Positions 44,191-56,819 of a stretch of 64,000 bases of DNA are shown here, one piece after another. The stretch's first letter is position 1. Every line of letters begins with the position of its first letter. Source of the DNA: Gnetum montanum (taxonomy: Eukaryota > Streptophyta > Gnetopsida > Gnetales > Gnetaceae); assembly GCA_015680685.1 (NCBI GenBank), contig MNCI01004792.1:677633-741632 (forward strand). Reading direction: 5' to 3'. A program made the position numbers and the translations under genes. The notes under the pieces are model-generated. The model had not been told where the DNA came from. It was given only the letters and a program-made list of their open reading frames with translations, and did no database searches.

Positions 44191-47100
44191 TTAGATGTAG
44201 TATGGCTTGAGGTATGAGTGATTCACCAGGTTGGCAAACTCGTTGTCATCTATGTTTGCTAGCTTGAAGGCTCCATTACCAAAGGCTTTAGTGACCATGT
44301 AAGGGCCTTCCCAGTTGGCTGAGAATTTGCTCACATGCTCACGGACAGCATCGAGGATGAGGTCTTTATTCTATATTGGCCGTCGATGTAGGTCTGCATG
44401 GTGCTTTTGCTATTACTTTCTCTGGTAGTACTCTATGTGTCTCAGCATCTGCATGCGCTCCTCTTCTATTGAGTCGAGGTTGATAGTTTGCGACTCGTTG
44501 TTCTGGGCTTTGCTAACAACATCCGAGAGGATCATTCGGAGTGATGGTACTTGCAACTCAAGAGGCAACACAACTTCAGATCCATAAACAAGGCTGTAAG
44601 GAGTATTACTTTTCACAGTTCTCCATGTCGTTCTATAGGCCCATAGAACGTAGAGGATTTTCTCATGCCACCACCTCTTGCTACTACCAAGCATCCACTT
44701 TAGCAAGTTGAGGATGGACTTATTTATAGCCTCCACCTGTCTATTCTCCTATGGGTAGTATGGGAAGGAGAATGATTGCTTGATGCCTAGATTGCTACAA
44801 AAGGTTCAGGTTTTTGTACTACTGAATTGTGGCCCATTGTTGGTCACAATAGTCATTGGAATCCCAAAACATATCATGATGTTATCCAAGATGAAATGAC
44901 AGATTTGTTGAGACATCATTTTCCTTAGGTGAATGGCTTCCACCCACTTAGTAAAATACTCAGTGGTGGTGATAGTGAAGCTATGCCCTGCGGAGGACTT
45001 AGGCATGATAGGTCCTATGAGGTCTAGTCCCCATCGTTCGAAAGACCACGTGATTTGCGTTGGGTGCAGGTTCGTAGGTGAGACATGTATGAGATTCGCG
45101 TATCTCTGGCGCGTATCACATGTCTTGACTTTTGATAGGCAGTCACAGTCCATGTGGGGCTAATAGTACTCTAGGAGTATGATTTTCACAGCCATAGCCC
45201 TAGGTGCTATGTGTCCACCACATAGTCCCTCATGCACTTCATTAACTACCTTCTGCGCCTGCTCCCCACCCATGCATGCTAGAAATATCCCATCATAAGA
45301 ACATCGGCACAGGGTCTCATTCCCCATGAGCGTATATTTCTGGGCACGCTTTTGGATCACATCTCTCTGAGTAGATGTCAGTCCACATGGAGGTTCGCCA
45401 TGTTGCAGGTAGGCTTTAATGTTAGCATACCACTCCTAGGTATCCGTAGCACTGATAGAGGCCACATGTCCCGCGTGAGTGATAGGCTCAGTACATTCGA
45501 TGATCATAGTCAGTAGACTTGCGAATGAGTGTGCTGGAATGTTTAATGCAAGGGTGGCTAAGTCATCTGCCATGGTGTTCTCATTACATGGCATGTGTTG
45601 CACATCTTTTGTTGTAAATTGCTTAAGCATGCTTTTTTCTAGGTTACAGTAGGGTTTCATGTGCATAGCTTTGCAAGCATAGACCTTGGTGATTTGATTC
45701 ACAACTAGTTGTGAATGACCATGGATTACGAAGTGTTGTATGTGTAGTTATTTGGTAGTTGAGAGGCCTTTGAGTAGCCCCTCATACTCTGCCATATTTT
45801 TGGTGTAGGGGAACACAAAAGAATAAGCAAACAGGTTCATTTCCCTAGAGGGAAACATAATGATGACACCTAAACTACCTCCTCACGAGGTTGAGGCACA
45901 GTCAAAGTGTAAAGTATCTTCTAGGTGCGATGGAACGATGTTGATAGTACCAACATGTTCGTATGGAAATTCGGGATCTATGGTCACGTGGTCATCAATG
46001 GGTGAGGTTGTAAGTTGCATTGCTATGGCTTGACCCTTAGTTCATGACTGACTTACATAGTGTAGGTCAAATTCTACGGTTATTGATTTCCATCGGGCTA
46101 TCCTACTGCTTTCATACAAGTTACTAGTGATAGCCTGGAGTATGTTGCTTTTGCAAATGATGTTGAATGTATTGCAAACTAGATAGTGCCTCCATTTTTT
46201 TAACGTAAATACTAATGCAAGGAAATGCCTCTCTACTTTGTTGTACTTTTCCTCATGCGCTATTAATGCATAACTTAGGTAGTACATTGGTATTTCAGAT
46301 CCATTGTCTCGTTTCTAACATAGCAGTGCTGCAATAGATGTGTCGAAGGTGGCAAGGTAGATGAAGAAAGGCTTATCCCTTTGTGGCAGATGCACCGTTG
46401 GGAGGTGCAAAAGCTCTTTCTTCAAGTCGTCGAAGGCTTTTTGACACTCGGTTGTCCACTCAAAGTCAACCCCTTTCTTTAGAAGATGTTGCATGGGGTG
46501 TAACTTGTCAATCAACTTTGCTATAAACCTTCTAATGAACTGTACCCTTCCTTGCAAGCCAAATAACTCCTTAAGGTTTGTAGGAGGTGCTAGGTTGATG
46601 ATGGCCTTGACTTTGTTAGGGTCCACCATTATCCCAGCCTTCAATACTACGAACCCTAACATGCATATGGTTTTCACACCGTAGACACACTTCTTAGGGT
46701 TAAGGTGCAGATCATGCATTTGACAATACTTAAGGACTACCCCTAGATCACGTGGGTGATCAGATACCTCCTTGGACTTGACTGCTATATCATCCACATA
46801 GTGATTTAACATATCTAGGATGTAGCAGCAGAAGATGTAGGTCATGGCTCGCTGGTAGGTTTCTCCAGCATTCTTGAGCCCAAAAGGCATCATGGTGTAA
46901 CAAAAGGTACCCCATGGGGTCAGGAAGGATTTTGTTAGCTGATGTTTCGGATTGATGCGAATTTGGTTGTAGTTGGAAAATCCATCTATGAAGGATAATA
47001 GAGCATGATCGGCCATAGTGTCGATGAGTTGATTGATGCTTGGAAGTGGGAAATTATCTTTGATAGTCGCCTTGTTCAAATCCCAGAAGTCTATGCAGAT

Positions 47101-47673
47101 TCGTATTCCTTCCATTTTCTTAGAAAGAATGATGATGTTGGACATCCATTCTAAATATTCAACTGCACAGACGAAACTAGCTTGGTATAGCTTGGTGACT
47201 TCATCCCTTACAGCTAGTATAATTTCTGATTCGACTTTACAAGCCTTTTGCTTGACTACCTTCATGCGCGAGTCTAGGACGATGTTGTGCTGTATTAGCC
47301 TCGAATCTAAACCTGACATGTCGTTTTACGACCATGCGAAGACTTTGACGTTGTCTTGCAGAATCCTGGCTATCTTTTCGTGTATCTATGCGTCTAGGAG
47401 GGAGCTAAGATTTAACATTTTTATTTCTTCCTTGGATGTGATCACAGGCGTCTCAACGAGAGGGTCCTCAGTCACATCCCTGGCCTCCAAATCTAGGGTT
47501 CAAACTAGATGCTTGTGCTAGTATGGAGATGTTTCTAAGGTCACTATGGTGCTAGTTGTGGTTGACCCCTAGTCGATTAGGTCTGGGTTCAGTTGTCTCA
47601 TGAGCTTTCCATGTGGACCTGCTAGGGCTAAAGGCATGGAGAGATCGTGACGGATTTTCATTTTCTGCTTAAC
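44191..47673 (-). pseudogene. Element C: pol second exon, RT-RNaseH-extra RNaseH-integrase
   Basis: Begins at a clear acceptor (TTTCGTCTCACTTTGACAG before GTTAAGC) and ends at TAA 44193-44191. A 334-codon RT frame (47319-46315) is uninterrupted, with SFIDGFSNYNQI, PWGTFCYTMMPFGLKNAG and YVDD (46800-46789). RNase H: YYLSYALIAHEEKYNKVERH (46287-46042). Second RNase H C-terminus 45702-45436 (VQHMPCNENTMADDLATLA). Integrase: WGLDLIGPI, ITTTEYFTKWVEA (Glu at the first catalytic site) and VTNNGPQF (Asn at the second). Stops elsewhere. Confidence 0.85.
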
Positions 47674-47779
47674 CTGTCAAAGTGAGACGAAAGCTTGGTT
47701 AAGAGGCACATGTTGGTAGTGATTGTGTATAATGAAAACTTGCAAAACAATGAGATGTAACATAAGGATTACAATTTTT

Positions 47780-48095
47780 CTAGTTTAAAGTCATGGAATA
47801 CTGTTATGACATGGAGATGCAGAGCTGTTAATAGGAAAAATGTAAAATGTCAACATGGGAACATGAAACTGCTACGCTATAAAATGTAAAACTGCCAATG
47901 CAAAAATGTGAGATTGCTAGTTTAGTGTCATTGTAGACTGCAAACTTATAACAGATCAAAACATGCTAGTTTAAGGTCTTTTTTAGACCGCGGAAGTTGC
48001 AACTGTGTTGGGGTTTGCTAGTTTAAGGTCCTTTCAGACCGGTAAGAGCACAACTATGCTATGATTGCTAGTTTAAGGTCTTTCCGAACGGGGAT
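47780..48095. repeat. Element C: TTTAAGGTCTTTTTAGACC tract between RT and antisense promoter
   Basis: Four to five units of GCTAGTTTAAGGTCTTTTTAGACC-type sequence, matching the B tract at 26890-27265 in position and core. Confidence 0.7.
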
Positions 48096-48267
48096 AACCG
48101 AAAATATATTTTTTCACTTTTCAAAAAAGTAAGTCATTAGCTTGAAGTGTGTCAAGGTTTTAATGCTAACAATGCTATGATGTCATGGCGAGCATGCTAC
48201 GCTGTACGACTCACTCTGAATTAAATGGAGAGAGAGAGCGGCAAGTTTCCCTTTTCACCATTACCAC

Positions 48268-51200
48268 CATAAATATGAATTAAACCTTGGTAAGCTCATC
48301 ATTACCACTGTCAGATCACAGAGCCCATATTCAGAGCACAATGTGATTTCAGAGCAATTGTGCTAACAACGAGCAAGGTAGTTTTCTACACAATGACGAG
48401 GAAAAGAAATCTACGAGTAGGACGATGGCTCCAAGGAAGGAATGCATGAATTTGGTGCTTTCAAAGGTTGAGGAGGTGAACCAAACCCTAGGGTGTGTGA
48501 CACAAGAGCGCATTGTGGCATGGAAGGACACGCCCTTGACCTTGTAGGTTACTATGCTTCATTTCTATTTTCACAATTCTGTTATCATTTTTTGCTTCTG
48601 TTGTTCTCTGCTTTTGTTTTGCATCCTATTCTTAGCCAACTGTGTTTTCTTTCATCACATTGTTTTGGCTTTTGCATCACCGCTATTGCCGTTTTGGCCA
48701 TGGCAAGTGCATAAACATTACATCATCATTGCATGCAAGGTGGCTTAAACCGGCACCTCTGTCGTTGTCATAACCACAGGGGTTCAGGTAGTTTAAGTTG
48801 CTTGGCTTTTGAATGACATGATGTAGGACCCAAAGGAGGGTTGGGCCATGCGTGATGTGATAGTGTGACACGTGTTCTATTGGGGCATATTGTTAATTAC
48901 CCTATTAGGGTTAATTTATCTGTTGTTATGCTAGGCTATTTTTACTATGCTAGCTCTTTCATGTTCTTACTATGCTATGCATGGGAAGAGGGTTATGCTA
49001 CGCTATATGCATGAACTGCTAGGTGTTGCTACGTTGTGTGTGTATTGCACTTAGACATGATGCTAACACTTGCTGGTTGTGTTGTGCAAGATGGGGCTAA
49101 GGCCGATCCTAATTGTTTTAGAAATTAGAGGGATCTTGTGTCCTGTGAGAAAACCTATGGCCAATGCTCCTCCTCCCCAGATACGTGTGAGAGAGCACAG
49201 GGTCTGGTTCAAGAAAGGGGCACAAGACTTCTTGCAATTCCTCCTTGACCACTTCAGTGTGATCTTCTGGTCATCCCTAGAGGAGGAGGAGGTGACTAGC
49301 ACAATAGAAGCCATATTTCCTAGGGCAAGTTAGGAAATTTTGAGGTTTCTGACCAACGGGGTAATCATGAGTAGGCAGGGAGAAGGATCTAGTTAGCACC
49401 CAATAGGGTTAAGGTGTCTAGCTTGGATCTGGGACATGCCTAATTACAGTTGCTACCACTGTTACAACACATTATTTGTCACACGTTATATAGCGACGTG
49501 CTTCCAGAATCCACAGGGAATTGTCTACTGGGCTGTTGTGTGACACTGGCTACATTGGTCAAATGCTAATAATATGTGTTTGTTACTAGGTTCCTCATCA
49601 ACAAGGATGGGGTTCACGACCTACCAGGTCTACTGGCTACAACACAGATAGCCCTACAGGAGTTCTCTTCTACTGAGAACCTACGGGCGGGTGTGATCAA
49701 TCAATGCGAGGATGAATAACACACCTACCCACATCAATACTCCATTCCTTATGATCAGTGTAAGGGGTAGGGTTAGCTAGATGAGGAGCCAGCAAAACCC
49801 TTCAAACTAGTCACGGTTGAACAAGTTCTGGTTGAACTTCCACTATTCCCATTACCGTATAGGCCCAGTAGGCCAAACAGTAACTATCACATGCTTGACT
49901 GTCTTTGCAATCTTTGTATTTTCTACATTTTTATGCTAAACATTTTTTGTAAAACTATTGCAGGGGTAAAGAAGCCCCAGGAGCTGACGGTGGTAACTGT
50001 TGGGACACAGGGGGCAAACATCTACTTCAAATACGCTGAAGTATAAGCAAGCCAATACTAGATAAATCATGCAGCTTCATACTCCTTAGTCTAGAACATC
50101 GAAAAGGCTAGACTTATGGATCTATTCCTAGCCCCAAATCTGAGTGTTCTTGCTGTTGAGATGCTCTCCTTGGTCAACTCCTTTTCCGAAGAGGTGAGCT
50201 ACTTCGGCACACACATACAAGGCATGTGGATGGTCATTGAAATCAATAACGAACTGTTTGTGGACCTGTTCAATGTTCCTACCTATGACATCCTCATAGG
50301 GTTGAAGGGCAAGAAGGATTTAACCCTTTAGAAGAAGGATATCTAAGAGTGGCTGGGGATTGCTAAGGAGCAAAAAGGGCTCCCCATGAAGAAGCTTAAA
50401 GATGGGCCTACCATAGAGATCTACCCTATCTTCCGTGCTCATGTGTTCCCCTAGCTGCTTACCGAAAGGAAGGTCCTGGGGATTGAGTACGCTTGGATAA
50501 TGCATGAGGTCATGGAAGAGGGGACTTGTTACAACTGGGCTAGCTTTCTATGTAAAGGCTTATAGGAAAAAATCTTGGGACTCCATCAGAAATTAGAGTC
50601 CCATTTCAACATACATTATGCCTTCTACGTAGCCTATCTGAAGCACTTCATGGAGTTCCTGCTAGTTCACGAGAATGGAATATGGGTCATACGAAATCAC
50701 AACCAGATTTCTAGGCCGTGGATTTGCCAGATCCTCAGGACCATCTGAGCCCAAGATCCCCCAGAAATAATTGGGAAGTCATTCTCTATGAAGACTAAGG
50801 ATTGAGTGGCTCGCAATGTTCATGGCTAGGACAGCATAGGTGAGATGCCCCCTGCTATAGCTGGTAGTGTGTCATGGGGGGAATGTCTCATAACTGAGAC
50901 CATGCCCAAAATGTTGCAGCGAAACATGCCTCCCCCAGCTAAGGAAACCCTTCATGTGGAGGAAGAGGAGGGGCAGAAACTGCAGCTTAAACTGGAAAGG
51001 ACGCAACCCCCCATTGGTCAACACTTTTGTCTAATGCTTACTTTGTTATTTTTTACTATGCTATGCTACACTAGGCAGTGTAGCGTAGCATAGCACTTGC
51101 TTGAAGCTAACTTGTTTTGGACTAATGCAAACATGCTTCTTTGCTAGAAGAGGAAGAAGAAGAAGAAGAATAAGGTGATGAAGAGGTGTCAGCCCCTAAG

Positions 51201-52467
51201 GTGGGGGCAAAAAATAAAGACACGAAGGCCCTAGTCTTGGAAGGAAGGACACTGGTCTCCTAAAAGAAAAGGCACCAACGCATGAGAAAGAGGTCCGTAA
51301 AGGCTTGGCAGGGACCTCTACCAAGGCTACTGCCATCGTCTTGCATCAGCAATAAGGGAGACCACAATTGGACGTTGGTGAGTTTGGAAATATGTCTACC
51401 TTGCCACGGCCCCTTTTCGATCATTTTTGATATGTTTAGTTATGTAATAGTCACTACTGTTGATGCTATATGATCCCCTTCGATTCATGCGGAGTCATGG
51501 GCTGAGATCCCTAACAAGTTTACATTCGTGCAGGGAATCGTTGATAACATGATCAACCACCTCCAATAGGCAGACCCTAACGCAGGTTAGTAGTATTAGG
51601 TGCTCTTATGTTGTTATGCTAGAATTTCTCAAGTTTTCTATTCTTGCTCTGCTAACACGATTACTACACTCTTTATGTCATGGAAGCCTCTCGACTCAAA
51701 TGGGACCCAGCATGGCCTTTGAAAGTCAGTGTCATGCCTACATTCCCCCCTGAAGTGACCAAGGTGTCTCGTCGTGCATACGACAAGGCTTGCAAATGTG
51801 TTTTGCACTTGGCATGCTCCTTATGGTAGTATAAGCATGCTAGCGAGGACCTATGGAAATGGGTCCAAAGGACCAAGCAAAGAGAGGTCAACCTAGTTGC
51901 CGAAGTGGAGGACCTCAGGTTGAGGAATAGGAGAGACCACAACTGTCTCATTTTCACCTATTGACCTTCCCATAGGAGAGACCATAACTGTCTCCTTTTC
52001 ACCCGGACCACCAAGGTGGACAACTGTCGAAAGGAAGAGAGCTGCTATAGAAGCTGAACCAAGCAACAAGCGTTGGATGGACATCATGGCAGAGGAGGTC
52101 TAGTGCTGCCTCGGTCTCAGTTTGGATCGGTGCCCTTTGAGATGGATGTAGGTCCTTCTCAAGTAAGTTGTTTTCTATTGTGTTAATGCTTATGCTCTAT
52201 TGTAGTTTGTGTTTGTTGCCCTAGCTGACTGCTTCACCCCTACGATGCAAGCTCCAGATGAGGGTGTAGGGATCATAGAGGAAGGAAATGAAGAACCGAC
52301 AGAGGGCAATGTAGGGGAAGGTAATGCAAAAGAAAATAATGTAGAAATGAAAGGCAAAGATGATGTGAACAGAGACAACCCATGATAGCATGGGATTTTT
52401 CTTGAAATTTTGAAATTTTGTAACAAATTTTGCAAACATTGTTTAAAAGAAAACAGTTTTGAATAAA
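48268..52467 (+). pseudogene. Antisense eight-exon gene (copy C)
   Basis: TATA-like CATAAATATG at 48268. Exons: 48425-48543, 49091-49539, 49590-49867, 49964-51016, 51148-51377, about 51469-51585, 51687-52162, 52252-52385; AATAAA at 52462. Exon 1 gives MAPRKECMNLVLSKVEEVNQ. Exon 2 gives ILIVLEIRGILC (Glu for the HAD motif I Asp), WFKKGAQDFLQFLLDHFSVI and YNTLFVTRYIATCFQNP; exon 3 IALQEFSSTENLRAGVI. Exon 4 carries LMDLFLAPNLSVLAVEMLSL and HYAFYVAYLKHFMEFLLV. Exon 7 is shortened by an internal deletion of roughly 380 bp after the coiled coil. Donors include GTGAGTTT (51378), GTTAGT (51586) and GTAAGTTG (52163). Stops present. Confidence 0.75.
51057..51093. repeat. GCTATGCTAC palindrome in antisense intron 4 (copy C)
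   Basis: CTATGCTATGCTACACTAGGC followed by AGTGTAGCGTAGCATAG: nearly complete self-complementarity of 17-bp arms. Same place as in copy A. Confidence 0.7.
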
Positions 52468-52928
52468 GCAAAGAGGATTTTTTGAAATAGAAATTGATTA
52501 TATGCTAACTTGTGCATTGCATACTATTGGCACATTTGGCCATTACATGGAACAGTTGGAATATTTTATTCAAAATTAGCATAATCCCTAGTTGTAAATT
52601 TGTAGTTTAGTATTGTGAGTTGATGGGAAGCAAGCCAATGGTAAATAATCTTGATTTTGAAGCCTTCTTGGAAAGTAGAACTAAAATGCCAAGTTATTTT
52701 CTTGAGTGAAGATTGAAATAAAAAAATAAGGATGTGATTATTTACTACAAGAAATAATATTGGAAAAATAGACAACATCGTGGGTAATGGATTATTAAAA
52801 ATCAGCTAACAGTTGGAAGCAAGTGAAGGACCTAACGGACTACCAACAGGTTCTGAACATTTAAAATTATCAAAAGTTAGTTCCCTGACGCAGTGGTAGC
52901 AAGTTGAAAGCCTGACACAGCAGCAGCA

Positions 52929-53501
52929 ATGGCGGAAGAGGAAACATGGAGTAGGAGGAAGAAGCCTTTGAAGATTGTGACGGCGTCAGACTCATTCGGC
53001 TGCGAACAGAAAGAGACGTTGATCTCGCACCTCAAATCCAAGGGCGTCGCGGAGGAGGAACTCAGCAATGACAAGTATTACGTCGCCGATGACCACGTGG
53101 ATAGGGCTGTGAGCAAGGCGCAGGCACAGTAGGAGGACGTTCGCGGCCTCGTTGCTTGCAGAACTGGCATTGGTATAGCGGCTTTTGCGAACAAGCTTCC
53201 AGGCGTCTATGCCGTGACGTGCTCCTCCGTGGATGACGCCCAAAATTGCAGATCCATTAACAACTCCAACGTCATCGCTGTTGGTGGAATGTTCACCAAT
53301 CTTGATGAAGGAGTTAAGATGCTGGATGCCTAGCTCCAAATAGATTTCAAGGCCCCCTATCCCGCCGGTTCTGAATGTTTAAAATTATCAAAGGATGTAA
53401 AGGTTTCGGTATTGAAGACGAACACAAATTCCTGGCATTTTTGAGAGGCAGAGGTTACAACAGTTGCAGATCCTTACAGAACACATGGCAATGTTTCCTA
53501 A
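52929..53501 (+). pseudogene. Captured RpiB/DRT102-like gene fragment in 5' LTR of F
   Basis: A 191-codon frame from ATG to TAA with no indel relative to the 3' LTR copy. Protein features match the ribose-5-phosphate isomerase B domain of the plant DRT102 family: KPLKIVTASDSFGCEQK (nucleotide/sugar-binding start), DKYYV, GLVACRTGIGIAAFANK (normally CGTG), PGVYAVTCSS, CRSINNSNVIAVGGM, EGVKMLDA, FKAPYPAG. Three in-frame stops: codon 68 (TAG, shared with the 3' copy), TAG after LDA, and TGA near the end. No intron is visible across the fragment and the normal C-terminal cupin part of DRT102 is absent, which suggests capture of part of a processed transcript. Upstream of the LTR TATA box. Confidence 0.8.
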
Positions 53502-54005
53502 CGCGGTGGCTGAGTCTTCTCCTATGGTGGCAGTTTCTGGTAATGATTTTTGGCCGAAGAAGATATTTTGAATTAGTTGCGGGCAGTTGTAGCATCGGTG
53601 CCTTCACCTTCGGGCTCGTATTTTGGCCATCCCGAATTTTAACTTCAATTATCGGGAATAAGAAAGGATAAATTAACTACCTCTACCACCAATAAGGTGG
53701 ATATTATATTATATTTTTATGGTAAAATATTAGAGATTAATAACACTTAGTATTTAAAATTTAAATTAAATTAAATTAGATTAGGGAATTTAGAATTATT
53801 TTAATAAACTAATTTTAAAGGCAATATTTATAATATTTATTAATTAATTCCCCCTAAATTTATGAATAACTTCCTAACTTCCTCCTAATTTAAAGGACAA
53901 GTAACCTCCTAACTTGTTGGGCAAGTAAACTTCTAATTGGTTGGCCAAGTTACTTGGGAGAAAAGTTAGCTAGGATATTTTGGCATGTAACTACCTTGTA
54001 AACCT

Positions 54006-54015
54006 TATAAAAAGG
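54006..54015 (+). promoter_or_regulatory. Element F LTR TATA box
   Basis: TATAAAAAGG, preserved in the 3' LTR at 63512-63521. Sets the U3/R boundary shortly downstream. Confidence 0.7.
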
Positions 54016-55310
54016 ATTCATGATCACTTTGAGGAAGGGGGGGATTTTGGAAGGATAATTTGGAGAAGAGACTTTTGGGAGGTCTCATACATCACACTTT
54101 GTAAGGCTACTAGTTAGCACTTAGGCTCTCACTTGAAGACACTTTGGGGTCTTGAGAAGAGCATCTGCAAAGAAGATTTGTAAAGACGATTGCTTGTAAG
54201 ATGGCTTGCTAAAGGAAAGATTTCAGCCTCTTTGTCATGCTCCTGTGAGTTATGTATTTTATTTTTTATTTTGTTTAAATTGCTTAGCTAGTGGTTTAGA
54301 TAGTATCATCCTTGGCAAGTAATTTTGGGATTTTTAGATTGCTCTTACTATTCTTGTTGCCCGATACGAAATTTCTATTAAACTTTCTCCATAGAAGTGC
54401 TTGTGTTTAAAAGCCTTAAGAGCATTTTAGTAGTAAATTTTGTTATTGTGCAATGTGTGGGAACTGCTATTGGGATTGTTGTAAGAGAGCCTCTATTTGT
54501 AGTCACGCCGTTGAACAATTCAGTAGTCGAGAGGGTTCAGAAAATCTTTGGTATTTTGATGGGACCAGAATAGCTTCGTTTTATCTTTAAAGTGAATTCC
54601 CATGGTATTTCAATCAGAAATTGTCAAGTATTTTAAAGTTTCTATTTGAATGCAATCATTGACATCTATTATCTAGTCAAAATGGAGTCTCGTACGTGGT
54701 AGTTTACGCAGCAATTTTTGGTAGCATAGTAGGATTGTCTTGAAGAAATTGCTTGTTTGAGCCTTGGAGGTTTGAACAATTCATAGATATTGAATTTGGG
54801 ATAGCTTTATTGCGAAGTGTTTACTCATGTCATTATACCTTGTTTAAATATTTGAGGTCTACATAAACCTTCTTTCTTTTCTTTTCTGCTTATTTCCATC
54901 GAATATTGCTTTATTTCTAGTTTTCTTGTGGAACTATCTCTTTCTCTGGGGAAAATTAGCAGTAGATTGTGGAGTTGTGCTCAAATGTTTTTGCAAAATT
55001 TTATTTGTTATAAGTAGGTATTATAAGGACCGCATAGACTAGGTAGTTGAACAAACTAGGAAATTTTCAACAACTCACAGTACTTGGCAAAGTTGGCTGA
55101 ATCTCTTTAAAGTAAGTCATTTGTAGTTTACACACAATGCAATCGTTACATTTCTCACAACCACACGGCGCAAAAGCACACACACATACTCACATTAACT
55201 ACTGAGTTTATTTGGAGGTATTTGGGCCTTGGTGTTGCCAGAGACCAGCAGGCACCTAAATCCTGTTCGAGGACACTCGTTGGTGGTCGCATCCCAAACG
55301 GTCGTCAACA

Positions 55311-55335
55311 GTTCTTTTCGCGCTAGAAAGAGGGA
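55311..55335 (+). other. Element F: primer binding site
   Basis: CTTTTCGCGCTAGAAAGAGGGA directly after the LTR end, related to the TGGCGCTAGAAGGAGGG type, as in element A. Confidence 0.6.
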
Positions 55336-55435
55336 TGAAAATTAAGCCTCTAGGTTCATAAGCCTTATAATTTTAGCACATCAACAATTCTTTGTTACTA
55401 TAAAGGCTTAAGAAATTAGATACCATTTTCAGTTC

Positions 55436-56819
55436 ATGACCAAGAAGATTGATAGTTTGGAAAATTTAAGAGTTTCAAAAGATATTCTAGATTCTAAGAC
55501 TGATTCTTCATCAGAAGAAGAAGAAAAGAAAGTTTCTAAATTGGGAAAAAAGTAGTGGAGTGAAAACTACAAGATCAAGAAGATCATCCATTATATCTGG
55601 TTTATCGATTTATAAGAGAAGATCTAGAAAGTCTAAGAGTTCAACATTTCAAAGGAATAGGATGGCAAATCCTTGGCAAAGAGTTACACCATTAGGATTT
55701 CAAAACTACAATAATATTCCTAAGGTAGTTTACAAATATTTGCCTGAGCCTTTCACTCCTGGAAAAGCTTATTTAGCTGAGGAATATATTCACATGTTTG
55801 AGTTAGCTTTATCTCATGCAAATATTCAACATGAAGATCAAGCTTGTAGGTTGTTTGTATCAAATTTAAAGGATATGGCTCAGATTTGGTATTCAAACTT
55901 ACCAAGAGATAGTATTACAAGTTGGGATGACATGAAGAATCTTTTCTTAGCCCATTTTGGTAATCAATTAGATCAACAACAACTATATTGTGGGTTGATA
56001 CAAGCTAAGCAAGGAGTTAAAGAGTCAATTAGACATTTTAACATCAAGTTTCAACGAATTTGTCGGCTCTTTCAAAGGCAATATAGGCCATCAGAAGAAA
56101 TGCTTAAGGAAACTTACCTTAAGGCTGTCAACCCCAACATTTCAATTTGGTTAAGGAAACCTCCAAACTTAACTACACTAAATGACTATTTTAGTGAAGC
56201 TATACAGTAAGAAAAATAGTTGAATCCTGAAGAAAATATTGCGATTCCAAAAAGAGAAGAAAGAGTTATGATCCCTATGCAAGATTTAGCTCAATTTAAA
56301 GCTTTACCATGTCCATCTCAGGTAAAGATAGAGCAAGAATATGAAAGAGTAGGATCTGAAATAGGGCAATTAATGAGAGATATTTCTAACAAAATAGTGA
56401 AGCTTGAAAAAGCTTTATCAAGAGTAATTATCAAGGAAGAAAAGAAAAATAGAAAGCATAAACATCAAGACACTAAGTTAGTAGAAGATGAGGATGAAAA
56501 AGATCTTATGATGTCCAACTTTCTTGATATTGAATCTGATAATGAGTTATCTAGTGTTCACTATGCGAGTAAATCTTCTAGCAATGGATCAAGCGATACT
56601 TCTTGTCTATCAAGTTCTGAAGAAGATATGTCATTAGCTGAGGAATGTAATAACAATAAGGAAAATGGATATAATCTTCAATCAAAAGAAATATTAACTA
56701 CTTCTAGACCCCCAAACATTATTACTGATCCATCTACTAAGAGAAGAGCTTTTGAGCCAAGTAGAACGGATAAGAATAAAGGTAAAGATAATCAAGAGGA
56801 GCAAAACACTCCAAATTAG
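55436..56819 (+). pseudogene. Element F: gag
   Basis: ATG at 55436 (MTKKIDSLENLRVSKD), TAG at codon 40, then a frame change; the main frame runs 55560-56210 and, after a TAA and TAG close together, 56220-56819. Core motifs: AYLAEEYIHMFELALSHA, CRLFVSNLKDMAQIWYSNLP, SWDDMKNLFLAHF, GVKESIRHFNIKFQRICR. The C-terminal part is charged and Ser-rich with no zinc knuckle that I can see. An uncommon low-GC composition compared with A-C. Confidence 0.8.

Larger units (their letters stand above)
52525..55310 (+). repeat. Element F: 5' LTR (2786 bp)
   Basis: Starts TATTGGCACA (TGTTGGCACA in the 3' LTR) and ends CGTCAACA, so TGTTG/CAACA are the terminal inverted repeats. The PBS follows at once. The U3 part (to about 54000) carries an RpiB/DRT102-like fragment; TATA at 54006, leaving about 1.3 kb of R-U5. 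Differs from the 3' LTR by a 27-bp insertion at about 52896 and scattered substitutions. Confidence 0.9.

Noticed and set aside
52992-53339. 115-codon - strand frames opposite the RpiB-like fragments (also 62498-62845)
   Set aside because: Shadow of the conserved sense frame; the sense strand carries all recognisable RpiB motifs.
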